Shown: positions 1-8,904 of the stretch, one piece after another | Layout: each line of letters opens with the position of its first letter | How positions within the stretch are numbered: the first letter of the stretch is position 1 | Position numbers and translations under genes: made by a program | DNA from: JAJPXC01 sp964562375 | Lineage (GTDB): Bacteria; Bacteroidota; Bacteroidia; Bacteroidales; Muribaculaceae | Assembly: GCA_964562375.1 (NCBI GenBank) | Contig: CAZLSW010000017.1 | Location: 1 to 50,379, forward strand | Direction of reading: 5' to 3' | DNA: 50,379 nt | Notes under the pieces: model-generated | Seen by the model: only the letters and a program-made list of their open reading frames with translations | What the model was told of the DNA's origin: nothing | Databases searched by the model: none

Positions 1-55
1 CATCCCCACATTATCAAATAATTATGCCACTTTTTTATCCCGAACTGGGGTAATT
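1..55. repeat. Inverted copy of the window's other end
   Basis: Bases 5-55 are the exact reverse complement of 50329-50379. Here the sequence continues into the 3' part of the second pglX copy; at the other end it continues into istA. The same sequence therefore follows two unrelated genes in the same orientation. It shares the 7-mer GGTAATT (49-55) with the pglX repeat it joins. It could be the end of a multi-copy mobile element inserted in both genes, or an assembly junction at a repeat. Confidence 0.85.
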
Positions 56-3024
56 AGGTAATTAGTGAGTAGTGAGTGGCGGTTGCCGGCAGGATCGAGA
101 GGCGTGTACTCACTAATTACCTTGTCACTACTTACCTCTACCTCGCCTTGCTGAAGTATCGTCACTTCGTTCCAGGGGACATCGGGCATCAGCTCGTCCT
201 GGAGACCGTAGATCTCGATGAACCGGCGATTGAGCTCCTCCTCGTTGGCGTGGAGGCGCAGAAACTTCTTTTCCCAATACTGTTCATAAGCTAATGTCAC
301 ATCGCTTAGGCTGTTACTATGAGTGGGGATGTTGGGATCAGCCATAAATTCAGTGGCCTCATCCTCATCGAGCATGTCGATATCGGCAACATTCTGCCCG
401 CAGTCGCTGCGTCGCTCCAGCAGCGGTGAGCGCTGGAAGTCCCACGACGTCTCATGCGCGTCCCAGTCCTCCTTCGAGATCGCCACACACTCCTCCACCA
501 GCCCTCTGTCTTCCTCTGAAAGGCTGCCTTTGAAATAAGGAACTTTAAAAACATCACCTATTTGAAAAGATATAGTGGGGCATAGCATCTTTAAGCAATA
601 TTCATGAACCTTACTATTTAGGAGCGCCAACATATCCCAGATATTGGTTTTGTCATTGACAAAACACTCAGGTCCATTACAATCGAAAATGCATCCCTCT
701 GGGGCTAAGCGAGCGGAAAATTTATCACTTCCGATCCTTGGAAATGTAATTCCTTCTTTGAAGTAATAGGAAGGATTTCTTACTACAGAGCCTGGGAAAG
801 CTTTTATCTCGGCTCCATTATTCTCCCAATTTACTACTAGTTCGCGATTTCCATACCATCGCCGAAAAGAACCCCCTTTATTAAACGGGAACCATTTTCG
901 AGCGACATTGGCTGAAGACTCCAAAAATGAAATATATCGACTCTCGAAGCCGTACCGGCTTCGAGAGACCTCAAACCAGAAGCGGACGAATCTTCCGTTG
1001 TCCGCTGTCTGCAAGCCCACGCAGGGGCTTGCAACAGCGGACAACGGAAGATTGTCGGTAAAGGTTTCGCAGATTTTGTCGGAGACCCAATAGCCGATGG
1101 GGGAGCCGGGGATTTTCGCGAAGTTGGCCTGCGGAACGGCGGAATAGAGGATTTTAGCACCATCCTCGCTATAGATGATTCCCTCCACATCCTTAGTGTA
1201 ATCTTTGAATTTGTAGCGGAAATCAGGGTTAGCGAGAGTTTTTTCGAAAAGCTCCTGAAGATGCTTCACGTCAAACTCTTGGAAGGTCCTTTCAATCAAG
1301 CGGAAGTAGGTGCCTTTGAAGTCGGGGCGAGGCTCGTTAACAATCACTGCCGAGGAGGCTCCGAAATCAGCCCCGAACACTCCGCGAGAGAGGTGGAGCA
1401 GCGAGTCAATGCACTGCTCGTTAATCATCTTCTCGCGCAGGGCCTCGAAGGTGCCCAGGAACATCCATGATGGAGGGATAATGAAGGCGTAGCGGCCTCC
1501 TTTCTTCGTAAGGCGAGCAGCCACCTGCAAGAAAACAGTGGCGAGATCGGCTTTACCTTCGGGGTAATGCTTTTTGACGTAATCGGCGAGCATGGGAGGC
1601 ATGTTGCCGCTGCCCATGTATGGGGGGTTCATGACCAGGACGTCGTAGCGGGCGCTGAGGGCGGCGATTACGGGGTCGGGGCTGTCGGGGTTGTTGAAGA
1701 TTTGGATGGAGCCGAGGGTCTCGGCCTCGGGGCCGCGGCCGTGCATGGAGTAGACGCGGGGCATCTCCGGGTCGGCGAACAGGCGCGAGACGCGGGGCGC
1801 CTCGACTTCTGAGCGGGGCGAGGGCTCCCCTCCTCCCAGCGAGTCGACCTGGCAGGCGCGGAGCAGCAGGGCGAAGGTGGCGAGTTGGCGGGCGCGCTCG
1901 TCGATATCGAGGCCCGTGATGTTGTGGCGCAGGATGTGGCGCGCGGCCTCCTCGCGGGTGTACAGCAGGTCGCTGACCAGCACCTCATGCAGCAGGTTGA
2001 ACACCTCGATAAGGATATGGCCGGAGCCGCAGGCAAGGTCGGCCACGCGAATCTCTTCAGGAGAAGGTAAATAGGTAATTAGTGAGTAGTGAGTAGGGGT
2101 CTCGGGAAGGATGAGGTAGGGATATTTGGCGCGGATCTTCTCGGGAGTGTCGAGACCCTCGAGCACATGGGCGCCTTCGGGCAGCACAGGGTACTCACTA
2201 TTTACCTGATACCTAATTACCTTCAGCACCGCGTTCTGCACCATGTACTTCACGATCCAGTTGGGGGTGAAGATCTGGGTGGCGGCGGGAATGTCGGCCG
2301 AGTCGTACTTCCCCTTCTTGGCGAACACTTCGTCCTTGCGCTCCGAGATGTAGAACTGGTAGAGCCAGCCCAACACCTCCGGGGAGGAAAATAGGTAATT
2401 AGGTAAAGAGTGAGTAGAGAGTGTCTCGTCAGCTTGGTTTAGCAGGTCGAGGAATCCTCCCGGCTCGAGTATATTGGCGGGGAGGAGCAACTCGGTATAG
2501 TCGTGGACGGCGCCGAAGCAGCGGTGGATGAGCGGGGTGTGGCGGCAGAACGGGACGATGAGCGCCAGGAACTGCTCGTAGGTGCGGGAGGCGTCGGCGG
2601 CCACCTCCTCGTAGCGCAGCCGCTCCTGGCGGGTGAGTCCGGCAGGGAGACGCCCGGCGCGTGCCTCGGCGACGATCACCGGCACGCGGATCGCCGGGTC
2701 GGGGATGGACAAAACGGGGCCTATAAAGCCGTTGCGGTGGAGGATACGTATGGCCGTAAGGCGGTTGAACCAGGTGTAGGCCACCTCCTCCACCACCTCG
2801 CGCACGCCGCGCTGCTGGATAGCCTCGTAGAGCGCCCGCCACTGCTCGTAGAACTCCTCGGGGAGCTGCTCGCCGCGGTAGAGCGTGGCGCCCTGGATCT
2901 GCCGCGGGAACTCCCGGGCGTCGCCCTCGGCGTCGAAGCCCAGGGCGAGCAGCTTGCGCCGCACCCCCTCGAGCAACACCACGCGCGCCCGCTGGGCGAA
3001 TATTTTTAGCTTGCTGGTATTCAT
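22..3024 (-). CDS. pglX: Second, 3'-truncated pglX (BREX adenine methyltransferase) allele
   Basis: BREX site-specific adenine-N6 methyltransferase that marks self DNA. Residues 1-470 are almost identical to the full copy at 8905-12489, including the SAM-binding motif DLACGSGH (329-336) and the catalytic NPPY (466-469). Two internal segments (nt 1124-1614 and 504-1071) differ completely from the other copy. They flank a conserved segment (GSPIGYWVSDKI), and after nt 503 the two are again nearly identical. The reading frame runs into foreign sequence after nt 55 and ends with about nine unrelated residues, so roughly 195 C-terminal residues of the full protein are missing. It is last in the BREX operon, after brxL. 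It may be an inactive donor of recognition modules rather than a working enzyme; function is inferred. Confidence 0.85.
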   Translation of the reverse strand: MNTSKLKIFAQRARVVLLEGVRRKLLALGFDAEGDAREFPRQIQGATLYRGEQLPEEFYEQWRALYEAIQQRGVREVVEEVAYTWFNRLTAIRILHRNGFIGPVLSIPDPAIRVPVIVAEARAGRLPAGLTRQERLRYEEVAADASRTYEQFLALIVPFCRHTPLIHRCFGAVHDYTELLLPANILEPGGFLDLLNQADETLSTHSLPNYLFSSPEVLGWLYQFYISERKDEVFAKKGKYDSADIPAATQIFTPNWIVKYMVQNAVLKVIRYQVNSEYPVLPEGAHVLEGLDTPEKIRAKYPYLILPETPTHYSLITYLPSPEEIRVADLACGSGHILIEVFNLLHEVLVSDLLYTREEAARHILRHNITGLDIDERARQLATFALLLRACQVDSLGGGEPSPRSEVEAPRVSRLFADPEMPRVYSMHGRGPEAETLGSIQIFNNPDSPDPVIAALSARYDVLVMNPPYMGSGNMPPMLADYVKKHYPEGKADLATVFLQVAARLTKKGGRYAFIIPPSWMFLGTFEALREKMINEQCIDSLLHLSRGVFGADFGASSAVIVNEPRPDFKGTYFRLIERTFQEFDVKHLQELFEKTLANPDFRYKFKDYTKDVEGIIYSEDGAKILYSAVPQANFAKIPGSPIGYWVSDKICETFTDNLPLSAVASPCVGLQTADNGRFVRFWFEVSRSRYGFESRYISFLESSANVARKWFPFNKGGSFRRWYGNRELVVNWENNGAEIKAFPGSVVRNPSYYFKEGITFPRIGSDKFSARLAPEGCIFDCNGPECFVNDKTNIWDMLALLNSKVHEYCLKMLCPTISFQIGDVFKVPYFKGSLSEEDRGLVEECVAISKEDWDAHETSWDFQRSPLLERRSDCGQNVADIDMLDEDEATEFMADPNIPTHSNSLSDVTLAYEQYWEKKFLRLHANEEELNRRFIEIYGLQDELMPDVPWNEVTILQQGEVEVSSDKVISEYTPLDPAGNRHSLLTNYLITPVRDKKVA
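49..136. repeat. Palindromic repeat (family A) inside second pglX
   Basis: The left arm GGTAATTAGGTAATTAGTG with GAGTAGTGAG is followed by a loop of about 25 bp, then the inverted arm TACTCACTAATTACC and a partial second arm. It lies in frame in the coding sequence. The identical copy is at 9625-9712. Confidence 0.85.
2066..2221. repeat. Palindromic repeat (family A) inside second pglX
   Basis: Inverted arms (GGTAAATAGGTAATTAGTG... and ...TACCTGATACCTAATTACC) flank about 95 bp of coding sequence. They are read in frame as short Tyr/Leu/Thr-rich inserts at residues about 271-283 and 310-320, just before the SAM-binding motif. Identical to 11531-11686. Confidence 0.8.
2391..2420. repeat. Family A half repeat inside second pglX
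   Basis: A single arm (ATAGGTAATTAGGTAAAGAG) without an inverted partner. It is read in frame as the insert LSTHSLPNYLFS at residues about 202-213. Identical to 11856-11885. Confidence 0.75.
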
Positions 3025-3067
3025 TCTTTTAAGATTTAAAGCTTTAAAGCATTAAAGATTTAAGGCT
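3025..3067. repeat. AT-rich boundary repeat (family B) between brxL and second pglX
   Basis: Alternating TTTAAAG, TTTAAGG and CATTAAAG units fill the whole gap between the brxL stop and the second pglX start. The same kind of sequence sits before the other pglX (12490-12558). Confidence 0.8.
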
Positions 3068-5137
3068 TTAAGATTTAATGTAAATCACAGAAAATTCCTT
3101 GCACTTACGCAGCTCTGGCCGCGAACCGGCTACCGACAGCGAGTCGAAGCGGTCGTAAATATCGAGGCCTCGGCCAAGGGTGATAGCCCAGCCGTCGTCG
3201 GTGTAGATATGGCGGTCGTGGATGTCGCGGAACTCGTGGTGGAACTCGATACCCACGCCCCGCAGATCATCCTCGATATCGTCGCGCCGGTCGATGATTT
3301 CAGCATGCTGCTCATCGTCCTTACCCTCCTTGGTGATAAGGTTGAGCACCAGCCCGTCGACGTCGCGCGTCTCCATCAGCATCGCCACGAAGTCGAAGAA
3401 ATTGCGCGCGGCGTAGTGGCCGTGCAGCGTGAAGGGATCCTCGACGGTGATGACGCGGGCGTCGTGGAGATGGTCGGCAAAGAGGCTGCGGTAGGTGACG
3501 CCCGTCTGGCCCGCGCGGTATTTGCGCTCGCCCATAAACAGTCGCGGCTGGGCATCGCCGATGCGGGGACGCCGCTTTTTAGGTAAAGAGGTAATTAGTG
3601 AGTCGGGCTGCTCTTGAGCTGCCGGCTCCGGCTTGGGCTCCAGTTCGGCGGCTTTGGGGATGATCAGGGGATTGGAGACCTTTTCGAGGGTCTCGACATT
3701 GATCCAGTCCTCCGAGCCCTTTTTCTGGTAGCGAAAGGTGGCTGGCTCGGCCTTGAAGGTCTCGTCGATGGTGTAGAGCTGGTCCTTGACGCGCTTGCGG
3801 CTCTCGGCGGCGAAGTCGATAAGTTCGTAGGCTTCCTCGTCGGTCATTTGGCCGTCGGGATAGAGCAGCTTCATCATGCCCGAGAAGGTCTTGCGTATGG
3901 CGTTGTGGTCGCGCTCGGAGAGTGAACCGTCGAAGGTGGCGTACTCCTTGAGACGGCCCGTCCAGTCGAGGTCGCGCAGGCCGTGGAGCACGGCGGCGAT
4001 ATAGTCGGTAATCAGTCCGTAGCCCTTGGTGAAGCTGTCCTTCTTGAGCATGCGTATCTCCCAACCGGGGTTGTAAAGGTGCACGCGGTCGAGGAAGGCG
4101 CCTTTGATGAACGACGTGGGGATTGACTCGAACAGGTGGGAGTTGCGCATCATGTATGGCACAGTGTGCTTGGTGTTGCCCACGAACACCATCGAGGCAG
4201 ACGCCTCGTGGGTGCCACGGCCGCGGTTGAACGACTTGTTGGCCAGATAGTTCTGCATCACGTCGATGAGCGTGGCGTCGACGTTGCGCCCCTTCTGCTG
4301 CTCAAACTCGTCCCAGGCCACCACGTCCCAGTAGCCCACGAGGCCAAGTTCCTCAGTCTTGCCGCTCATGCGCACGAACAGGCGCGGCACCGTCACATCG
4401 CCGCCGCTGACGAGCACGCCATATGGCGACAGCTCCTGGAAGACGTGACTCTTGCCCGTCCCCTTGGGCCCCAGCTCCATGAAGTTGAAGTTGTTCTCGA
4501 TATGTGGGAGAAGTCGAGCCAGGGTGATGAACTTCTCGCGGCGGCTGAGCTTCGAGGGCTCGAGGCCCACGGTGTGGATGAGGAAATCTATCCATTCGTC
4601 GGTGGTGAAGTCGGAGCGTTTGGCAATATACTCCTGCACATCGACGTTGGCGATCTGTATAGGCTTGAGGGTGAGGAGTTCCCAGCGCTGCTTGATATCG
4701 TCGCCCGGGATGTAGCCAATGGTGACGATGCACCACACACCGTTGCCCGAGAGCAGCTTAGGGTTGTCCTTGATGTAGTTGGAGCCTATAGGCACGCCGG
4801 TAAGGCCCACGTTGGCGAAGGAGGCCTCATACTGGTCGGCCTTCTCGTTGAGCTGCACGGTTACCTTGTCGATCACGCGGTACTTACCGCGCTCGCGGAT
4901 GCGGCTCTTGATAATCTCGTCCTCGGAGCGGCGCACATAGTGGTTCTGGATAACCTCCTTGACCTTTTCCAGGCCCTCCTCGATGGCCTCGGGGTCGTCG
5001 GTGGCGCAATATTGGCCGAGTAGGTATTCGAGCACGTAGGTGGGAACCGGCAAGCCGCCCTTCACCTGAAAGGCGAGATCCTTGCGCACAACCTTGCCCG
5101 GGAAAGAGGCTAAGATTTTATATTGTAATTCTTCCAT
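3068..5137 (-). CDS. brxL: BrxL, AAA+ ATPase of BREX
   Basis: 689 residues. BrxL is the AAA+ (MCM/Lon-like) component of type I BREX, thought to act on DNA during phage exclusion. Visible motifs are Walker A GPKGTGKS (223-230) and Walker B-like VVAWDEFE (272-279). A Pro/Glu/Lys-rich linker at about 505-530 carries a family A half repeat (the insert SLITSLPKK). The last 150 residues contain HDRHIYTDDGWAITLGRGLD, which resembles the phospholipase-D-like C-terminal domain of MITD1-type proteins rather than a Lon protease domain; I see no Ser-Lys protease pair. The gene is separated from pglZ upstream by 247 bp of family B and 8-bp tandem repeats. Family assignment is secure; the C-terminal domain assignment is moderately sure. 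Confidence 0.9.
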   Translation of the reverse strand: MEELQYKILASFPGKVVRKDLAFQVKGGLPVPTYVLEYLLGQYCATDDPEAIEEGLEKVKEVIQNHYVRRSEDEIIKSRIRERGKYRVIDKVTVQLNEKADQYEASFANVGLTGVPIGSNYIKDNPKLLSGNGVWCIVTIGYIPGDDIKQRWELLTLKPIQIANVDVQEYIAKRSDFTTDEWIDFLIHTVGLEPSKLSRREKFITLARLLPHIENNFNFMELGPKGTGKSHVFQELSPYGVLVSGGDVTVPRLFVRMSGKTEELGLVGYWDVVAWDEFEQQKGRNVDATLIDVMQNYLANKSFNRGRGTHEASASMVFVGNTKHTVPYMMRNSHLFESIPTSFIKGAFLDRVHLYNPGWEIRMLKKDSFTKGYGLITDYIAAVLHGLRDLDWTGRLKEYATFDGSLSERDHNAIRKTFSGMMKLLYPDGQMTDEEAYELIDFAAESRKRVKDQLYTIDETFKAEPATFRYQKKGSEDWINVETLEKVSNPLIIPKAAELEPKPEPAAQEQPDSLITSLPKKRRPRIGDAQPRLFMGERKYRAGQTGVTYRSLFADHLHDARVITVEDPFTLHGHYAARNFFDFVAMLMETRDVDGLVLNLITKEGKDDEQHAEIIDRRDDIEDDLRGVGIEFHHEFRDIHDRHIYTDDGWAITLGRGLDIYDRFDSLSVAGSRPELRKCKEFSVIYIKS
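3581..3604. repeat. Family A half repeat inside brxL
   Basis: AGGTAAAGAGGTAATTAGTG is read in frame as part of the linker between the AAA+ part and the C-terminal domain of BrxL. Confidence 0.7.
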
Positions 5138-5384
5138 TGAATTAAGGCTTTAAGGGTTTAAACCTTTAAGGCATTAAGGCATTAAGGCATTAAGGCATTA
5201 AGGCATTAAGGCATTAAGGCNNNNNNNNNNNNNNNNNNNNNNNNNNNNNNNNNNNNNNNNNNNNNNNNNNNNNNNNNNNNNNNNNNNNNNNNNNNNNNNN
5301 NNNNNNNNNNNNNNNNNNNNTTAAGGCATTAAGGCATTAAGGCATTAAGGCATTAAGGCATTAAGGCATTAAGGCTTTAAAGAT
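5138..5384. repeat. Family B repeats with 8-bp tandem array between pglZ and brxL
   Basis: The unit GGCATTAA is repeated head to tail about five to six times on each side of a 100-N gap (5221-5320). TTTAAGG/TTTAAAG units lie at both outer edges. The true copy number is unknown because the assembly is broken here. The whole stretch is non-coding. Confidence 0.9.
5221..5320. other. Scaffold gap of 100 N
   Basis: Exactly 100 undetermined bases inside the 8-bp tandem array. This round number is typical of a scaffolder placeholder, so the real length is unknown. Confidence 0.98.
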
Positions 5385-7979
5385 TTAAAAATCTCTATCG
5401 ATAAGGGTGGTATTTATTATATTTTTGATTATTAAGGGATTTAGGGGATCTTCGATGTCGAAGACCTTGAGTTGCATGAGCTTGGAGGTCGCTTGCTGCG
5501 AGACAGTGAGCACCACCTGGTTGCGGCGGTTGTTGGGGAGAGTGTCGGTGGAATCGAGGATCACCTGCGCCAGCTGGCTTACCAACTGGTCGCCAACATA
5601 TACGCCGCAGGTGACAGTGCGCTCCTGCACATCCATCGAGATGGCTTCCTCCTGGATCAGGTGAACCTTCATGCGCGACGACGACACCGTGGGGGTGGAT
5701 TCAAGCAACTGCACGCCTACGCGCTGCTTGACGTTGGTGCGCTGGTAGGTGCTGTGAATCAGCGGGATTACCATCTCTTGCAGTGAAGCGCCACCGTGTG
5801 CGAACTCGTAGTCGCCGCCGGGGGCCTTCAGGCGGTTGGTGCCGTTGGGCGTGGCGACGAGGTAATTAGGTGAATAGTGAGTAGTGAGTAGGTTGCCGGT
5901 GGGATACTCACTACTACCTAAATACTTAATTACCTTCTTGGTGATGCCGAGGCGGGGGGCCGGGTCGCGGGTGATGTAGTATCGGCTCTTGCGTTCCAAC
6001 GACTCATCCTCCACCGGCTGCTTGTCCTTCTCCTCGAAAACCATGTCATTGAAAAGGAAGCCGTGGTCGGCGGTGATCCACACCTCGCTGACGTTGGCCG
6101 TGTCATGGATGAAGGGAACCATTGCCGCCAACTCTTGGAGGGCCTGTTGGGTAGCGGCGACGAAGGTAGCCCCGTTGGCTCCGTGGCAGTTGCTGTCGAT
6201 GGTGTCGTGGAAAAGGTACACGAGCTGATGCTTGAAAAGCTCGCGCTTCTGCTCCTTGGTCATCGCCTCGTAGTCGGAGTAGTTGCAGGCCACGGCCTTG
6301 TCGCCCAGATACTTCTGTAGCTGGGCCGTGCGGCGGGGGAGGTTGCCCAGCACCTGCCCGTCGACCAGCACCTCGCACTTCTCCGCGCTGAACTCGAGCG
6401 ACTCGTGGGGCAGGAGCGTGTCCATCGTGTACTTGGTCTCGGTGGGGAGTCCGGCGAGCATCGGGGTTAACGTAGCCCGGTGCTTCTTACCGGCGAGACG
6501 CCCCAAGAGGTCGGCACCCATCTCGTAGCGCAGGGCGTCGCTGACGATCACCACGGCCTTCACCTTCTGGCCCGGCTTCTGGTCGGCGTAGAAATTCTCC
6601 TGCTTCTCGGTGGTTGGCCATTGCCCCTGCAGGCCTCGCTCTCGCAGGCAGCGCGTCCACTCGAGGTTGAGGTCGTTGGCAAGCGTGGCGTAGTCGCTGT
6701 CGAGGCGACGCTTGATCTCCTCGAAACCCTCGGTGCGCGCCTCGGTGGGGAGGCCAACATAGGCGCTCAGCGCCTGGCGGTAGAGCTGGTCGAGAAGGTA
6801 GAATTGCTTGCAGTAGCGCTCCACGTAGAGGTCGGGGGTGTTGAGTACCAGCGTGCCCGTGGAGGTGGCCTGCTCGTAGTAGCGTGCCACCAGGCCCAGC
6901 CAGTGGGCGATCCGCGCCAACTGACCGTCGCCCAAATGCGGCGACAAGGCGTGCAGGCGCTCCACCACTACCCCGGGGTTGGGATAGAGGTACTGGTTGA
7001 CGATATGCGCCACAATCGGCCGACACATCCCCTCACTCAGATGAGCATAGCGCGCGTCGGGGCCGTATATATCTATTAATGTGTCCTCGCGGATGCGGTC
7101 GCCGAGGGTGTCCCAGGCGGTCTGCCACCACTCGGCGAGCCGCGGGTTGTCCGCCACGGCCCCCAAGAAGTTGTTGATCGACTGTATCTGCTGGCCGTTG
7201 GTCACTTTCAGCTGTTTGTAGGGGTCGGCGGGATCGGCGGCCAACAGCTGAGTGATGGCGTTGTACTTGATGGCTTCCACCACCTGGCGCATGCGCTCCT
7301 CGTCGTTGGGGTTGTAGCTGAAGCCCACCATCTGGATGAGTTTCCGGTCGAGCGACTGCTTGAGGTCGGTGGCCCCCGGTTTGCCGACGCTCCCCTCAAG
7401 GCGGCGGAAGAATGTCAAGGCTTTGTCACGGTCGGTGGCGCACCAGGCCGCGAGCCGCGCCACGATGGCGCTCCACGTCATCAGCTCCTTGCTCCCGAGG
7501 TAGGCTGATATGATCCCCCGGTGACCCACGTCGAGCGAGAACGCCTCGGGATGGTAGTGGGGCGCGAGCACGCAGTTGAACTTGTCGCGCAGCAGCTCGG
7601 TGATGTGGCGCTGGAAGAAGTCGGCGTACTGCATCGGCAGCCCGCGCTGCTGCATGAACGCCACGCCGTCCTCCTCGTGGAACACCATGTTGGCCATCAG
7701 CACCGACATCAGCGGGAACCGACGGCACACCTCCTGGTTGCCCGGCTCGGGAGCCGCCTGGTTGAACGACAGCACCACGCGCTTCCTGGCCCACTCGCCG
7801 GCCAGCCGCACCTTCGTGCCGAACCAGTCGCCCTCGAAGGGGTAATACACCACATCGTCGGGCCACGGCGTCGCGTCCTCCTCAATCTCGAGCCGCAGGA
7901 ACGACCCCGGATCGAACACGAACAGCACCCGCAGCTCCGGCCGCTGCTCAAAATAGGATAGTATCTTTTTTCTTATCAT
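5385..7979 (-). CDS. pglZ: PglZ, alkaline-phosphatase-fold protein of BREX
   Basis: 864 residues, normal size for type I PglZ. The protein belongs to the alkaline phosphatase superfamily and is an essential BREX component, implicated in phage exclusion and in supporting PglX methylation. Metal-binding signatures are VVIVSDALRYEMG (477-488, with D481) and WITADHGFLFND (634-645, D638 and H639). A family A palindrome at nt 5861-5934 adds roughly 25 in-frame residues (about 682-706), between the catalytic core and the C-terminal beta-rich part. The start ATG at 7979 follows a 52-bp family B spacer after the four-helix/zinc-ribbon gene. Order and strand match a single BREX operon. Confidence 0.93.
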   Translation of the reverse strand: MIRKKILSYFEQRPELRVLFVFDPGSFLRLEIEEDATPWPDDVVYYPFEGDWFGTKVRLAGEWARKRVVLSFNQAAPEPGNQEVCRRFPLMSVLMANMVFHEEDGVAFMQQRGLPMQYADFFQRHITELLRDKFNCVLAPHYHPEAFSLDVGHRGIISAYLGSKELMTWSAIVARLAAWCATDRDKALTFFRRLEGSVGKPGATDLKQSLDRKLIQMVGFSYNPNDEERMRQVVEAIKYNAITQLLAADPADPYKQLKVTNGQQIQSINNFLGAVADNPRLAEWWQTAWDTLGDRIREDTLIDIYGPDARYAHLSEGMCRPIVAHIVNQYLYPNPGVVVERLHALSPHLGDGQLARIAHWLGLVARYYEQATSTGTLVLNTPDLYVERYCKQFYLLDQLYRQALSAYVGLPTEARTEGFEEIKRRLDSDYATLANDLNLEWTRCLRERGLQGQWPTTEKQENFYADQKPGQKVKAVVIVSDALRYEMGADLLGRLAGKKHRATLTPMLAGLPTETKYTMDTLLPHESLEFSAEKCEVLVDGQVLGNLPRRTAQLQKYLGDKAVACNYSDYEAMTKEQKRELFKHQLVYLFHDTIDSNCHGANGATFVAATQQALQELAAMVPFIHDTANVSEVWITADHGFLFNDMVFEEKDKQPVEDESLERKSRYYITRDPAPRLGITKKVIKYLGSSEYPTGNLLTTHYSPNYLVATPNGTNRLKAPGGDYEFAHGGASLQEMVIPLIHSTYQRTNVKQRVGVQLLESTPTVSSSRMKVHLIQEEAISMDVQERTVTCGVYVGDQLVSQLAQVILDSTDTLPNNRRNQVVLTVSQQATSKLMQLKVFDIEDPLNPLIIKNIINTTLIDRDF
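5861..5934. repeat. Palindromic repeat (family A) inside pglZ
   Basis: Left arm GGTAATTAGGTGAATAGTGA plus GTAGTGAGTA, loop GGTTGCCGGTGGGA, and an imperfect inverted right arm ending TTAATTACC. It is read in frame, with no stop on the coding strand. Confidence 0.85.
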
Positions 7980-8031
7980 TGCTTTTAAATTTTTAAGGCT
8001 TAAGGCTTTAAGGCTTTAAATCTTTAAGGCT
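7980..8031. repeat. Family B boundary repeat before pglZ
   Basis: Repeats of TTTAAGGC and TTTAAATC units fill the gap between the four-helix/zinc-ribbon gene and pglZ, and run a few bases into the 3' end of the upstream gene. Confidence 0.75.
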
Positions 8032-8802
8032 TTAAGGCTTTAAGGGTTGATAATTCCAGGGGCGGGTGCCTCGGCAGGCGGGATATTGCTGGCAGCTCCA
8101 GAAGGGATTGCCGGCGTTGCTGCCCTTTTGGGCTATGCGCTTTATCATGGGCCCTTGGCATTGCGGGCAGCGCGGCGTTTCCACCAGCTGCTCGGCCTGG
8201 CGGTTCTTCATCTCCAGACGCTCTCGTGAGAGTTGCTCGCTGAACCCCCCCTCGTCCATGAACTCATCATGTATCTCATTCAATGTCTTCTGGATCATCA
8301 GCTTCAGACGCTCGCAGACAATGAGCAGGGCATTGAGGGCCACCTCGAGATTGTCGTTGGCGAGCCAGGGCCGCAATTGCTCGATCTGAGAGCGCAGATA
8401 TTGTTGGGAGTCGGCGAGCCACCACCCCCCATAGCTGGGCTGAGAGATCTCCAATCCTTTCACGGCCTGGAAATAAGGATGCTCGCGGCCCCACAGCGGG
8501 ATTTCTCTTCGCAACGACTGATAGAAGAGGTCGCTGCTCACCTCCGAGATGCTTGCGCGGGCCACGTCTACCAGCTTGAACTGCGTGGCGCGCGAGGTGT
8601 CGCGACGCGAATAACCTTCGGCAAGATTTGCTGGGACTGAGCGGGCGGCCATGGTCATTTGGTCGTAGAGGCGGCCTTGGGGGTCGTTGTTTTGATCGAG
8701 GATGCGATGGCATAATTCTTCAATGAAATATTGAATTATAGTGGCCCAGAGCCAGCTCTGGGTGGCCATATAGCCATTGATGGAGCCGAATTTCTTGGAC
8801 AT
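8032..8802 (-). CDS. Four-helix-bundle protein with C-terminal topoisomerase-type zinc ribbon
   Basis: 256 residues. The N-terminal two thirds resembles the four-helix-bundle (23S rRNA intervening-sequence protein) family, with the typical helix pattern around YDQMTMAARSVPANLAEGYS (46-65). The C-terminus has CPQCQGPM...FWSCQQYPACRGTRP (about 213-248), a four-cysteine zinc ribbon of the type at the end of topoisomerase I, which binds nucleic acid. This matches the four-helix-bundle-suffix architecture. It sits between pglX and pglZ on the same strand and is not one of the six core type I BREX proteins, so it is probably an accessory protein. Its role is unknown; DNA or RNA binding is inferred from the zinc ribbon. 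Confidence 0.8.
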   Translation of the reverse strand: MSKKFGSINGYMATQSWLWATIIQYFIEELCHRILDQNNDPQGRLYDQMTMAARSVPANLAEGYSRRDTSRATQFKLVDVARASISEVSSDLFYQSLRREIPLWGREHPYFQAVKGLEISQPSYGGWWLADSQQYLRSQIEQLRPWLANDNLEVALNALLIVCERLKLMIQKTLNEIHDEFMDEGGFSEQLSRERLEMKNRQAEQLVETPRCPQCQGPMIKRIAQKGSNAGNPFWSCQQYPACRGTRPWNYQPLKP

Positions 8803-8904
8803 GATTTTAAATCTTTAAATCTTTAAATCTTTAATTCTTTAAGGCTTTAAATCTTTAAGGCTTTAAGGGATTTTAAGGCTTTAAAGCTTTAAGGCTTTAA
8901 GGGG
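8803..8904. repeat. Family B boundary repeat between pglX and the zinc-ribbon gene
   Basis: About 100 bp made almost entirely of TTTAAATC and TTTAAGGC units. The coding frame of pglX ends right at its edge. Confidence 0.8.

Noticed and set aside
5138..5384. CRISPR array
   Set aside because: The 8-bp units are head to tail with no spacers, and no cas genes are near.
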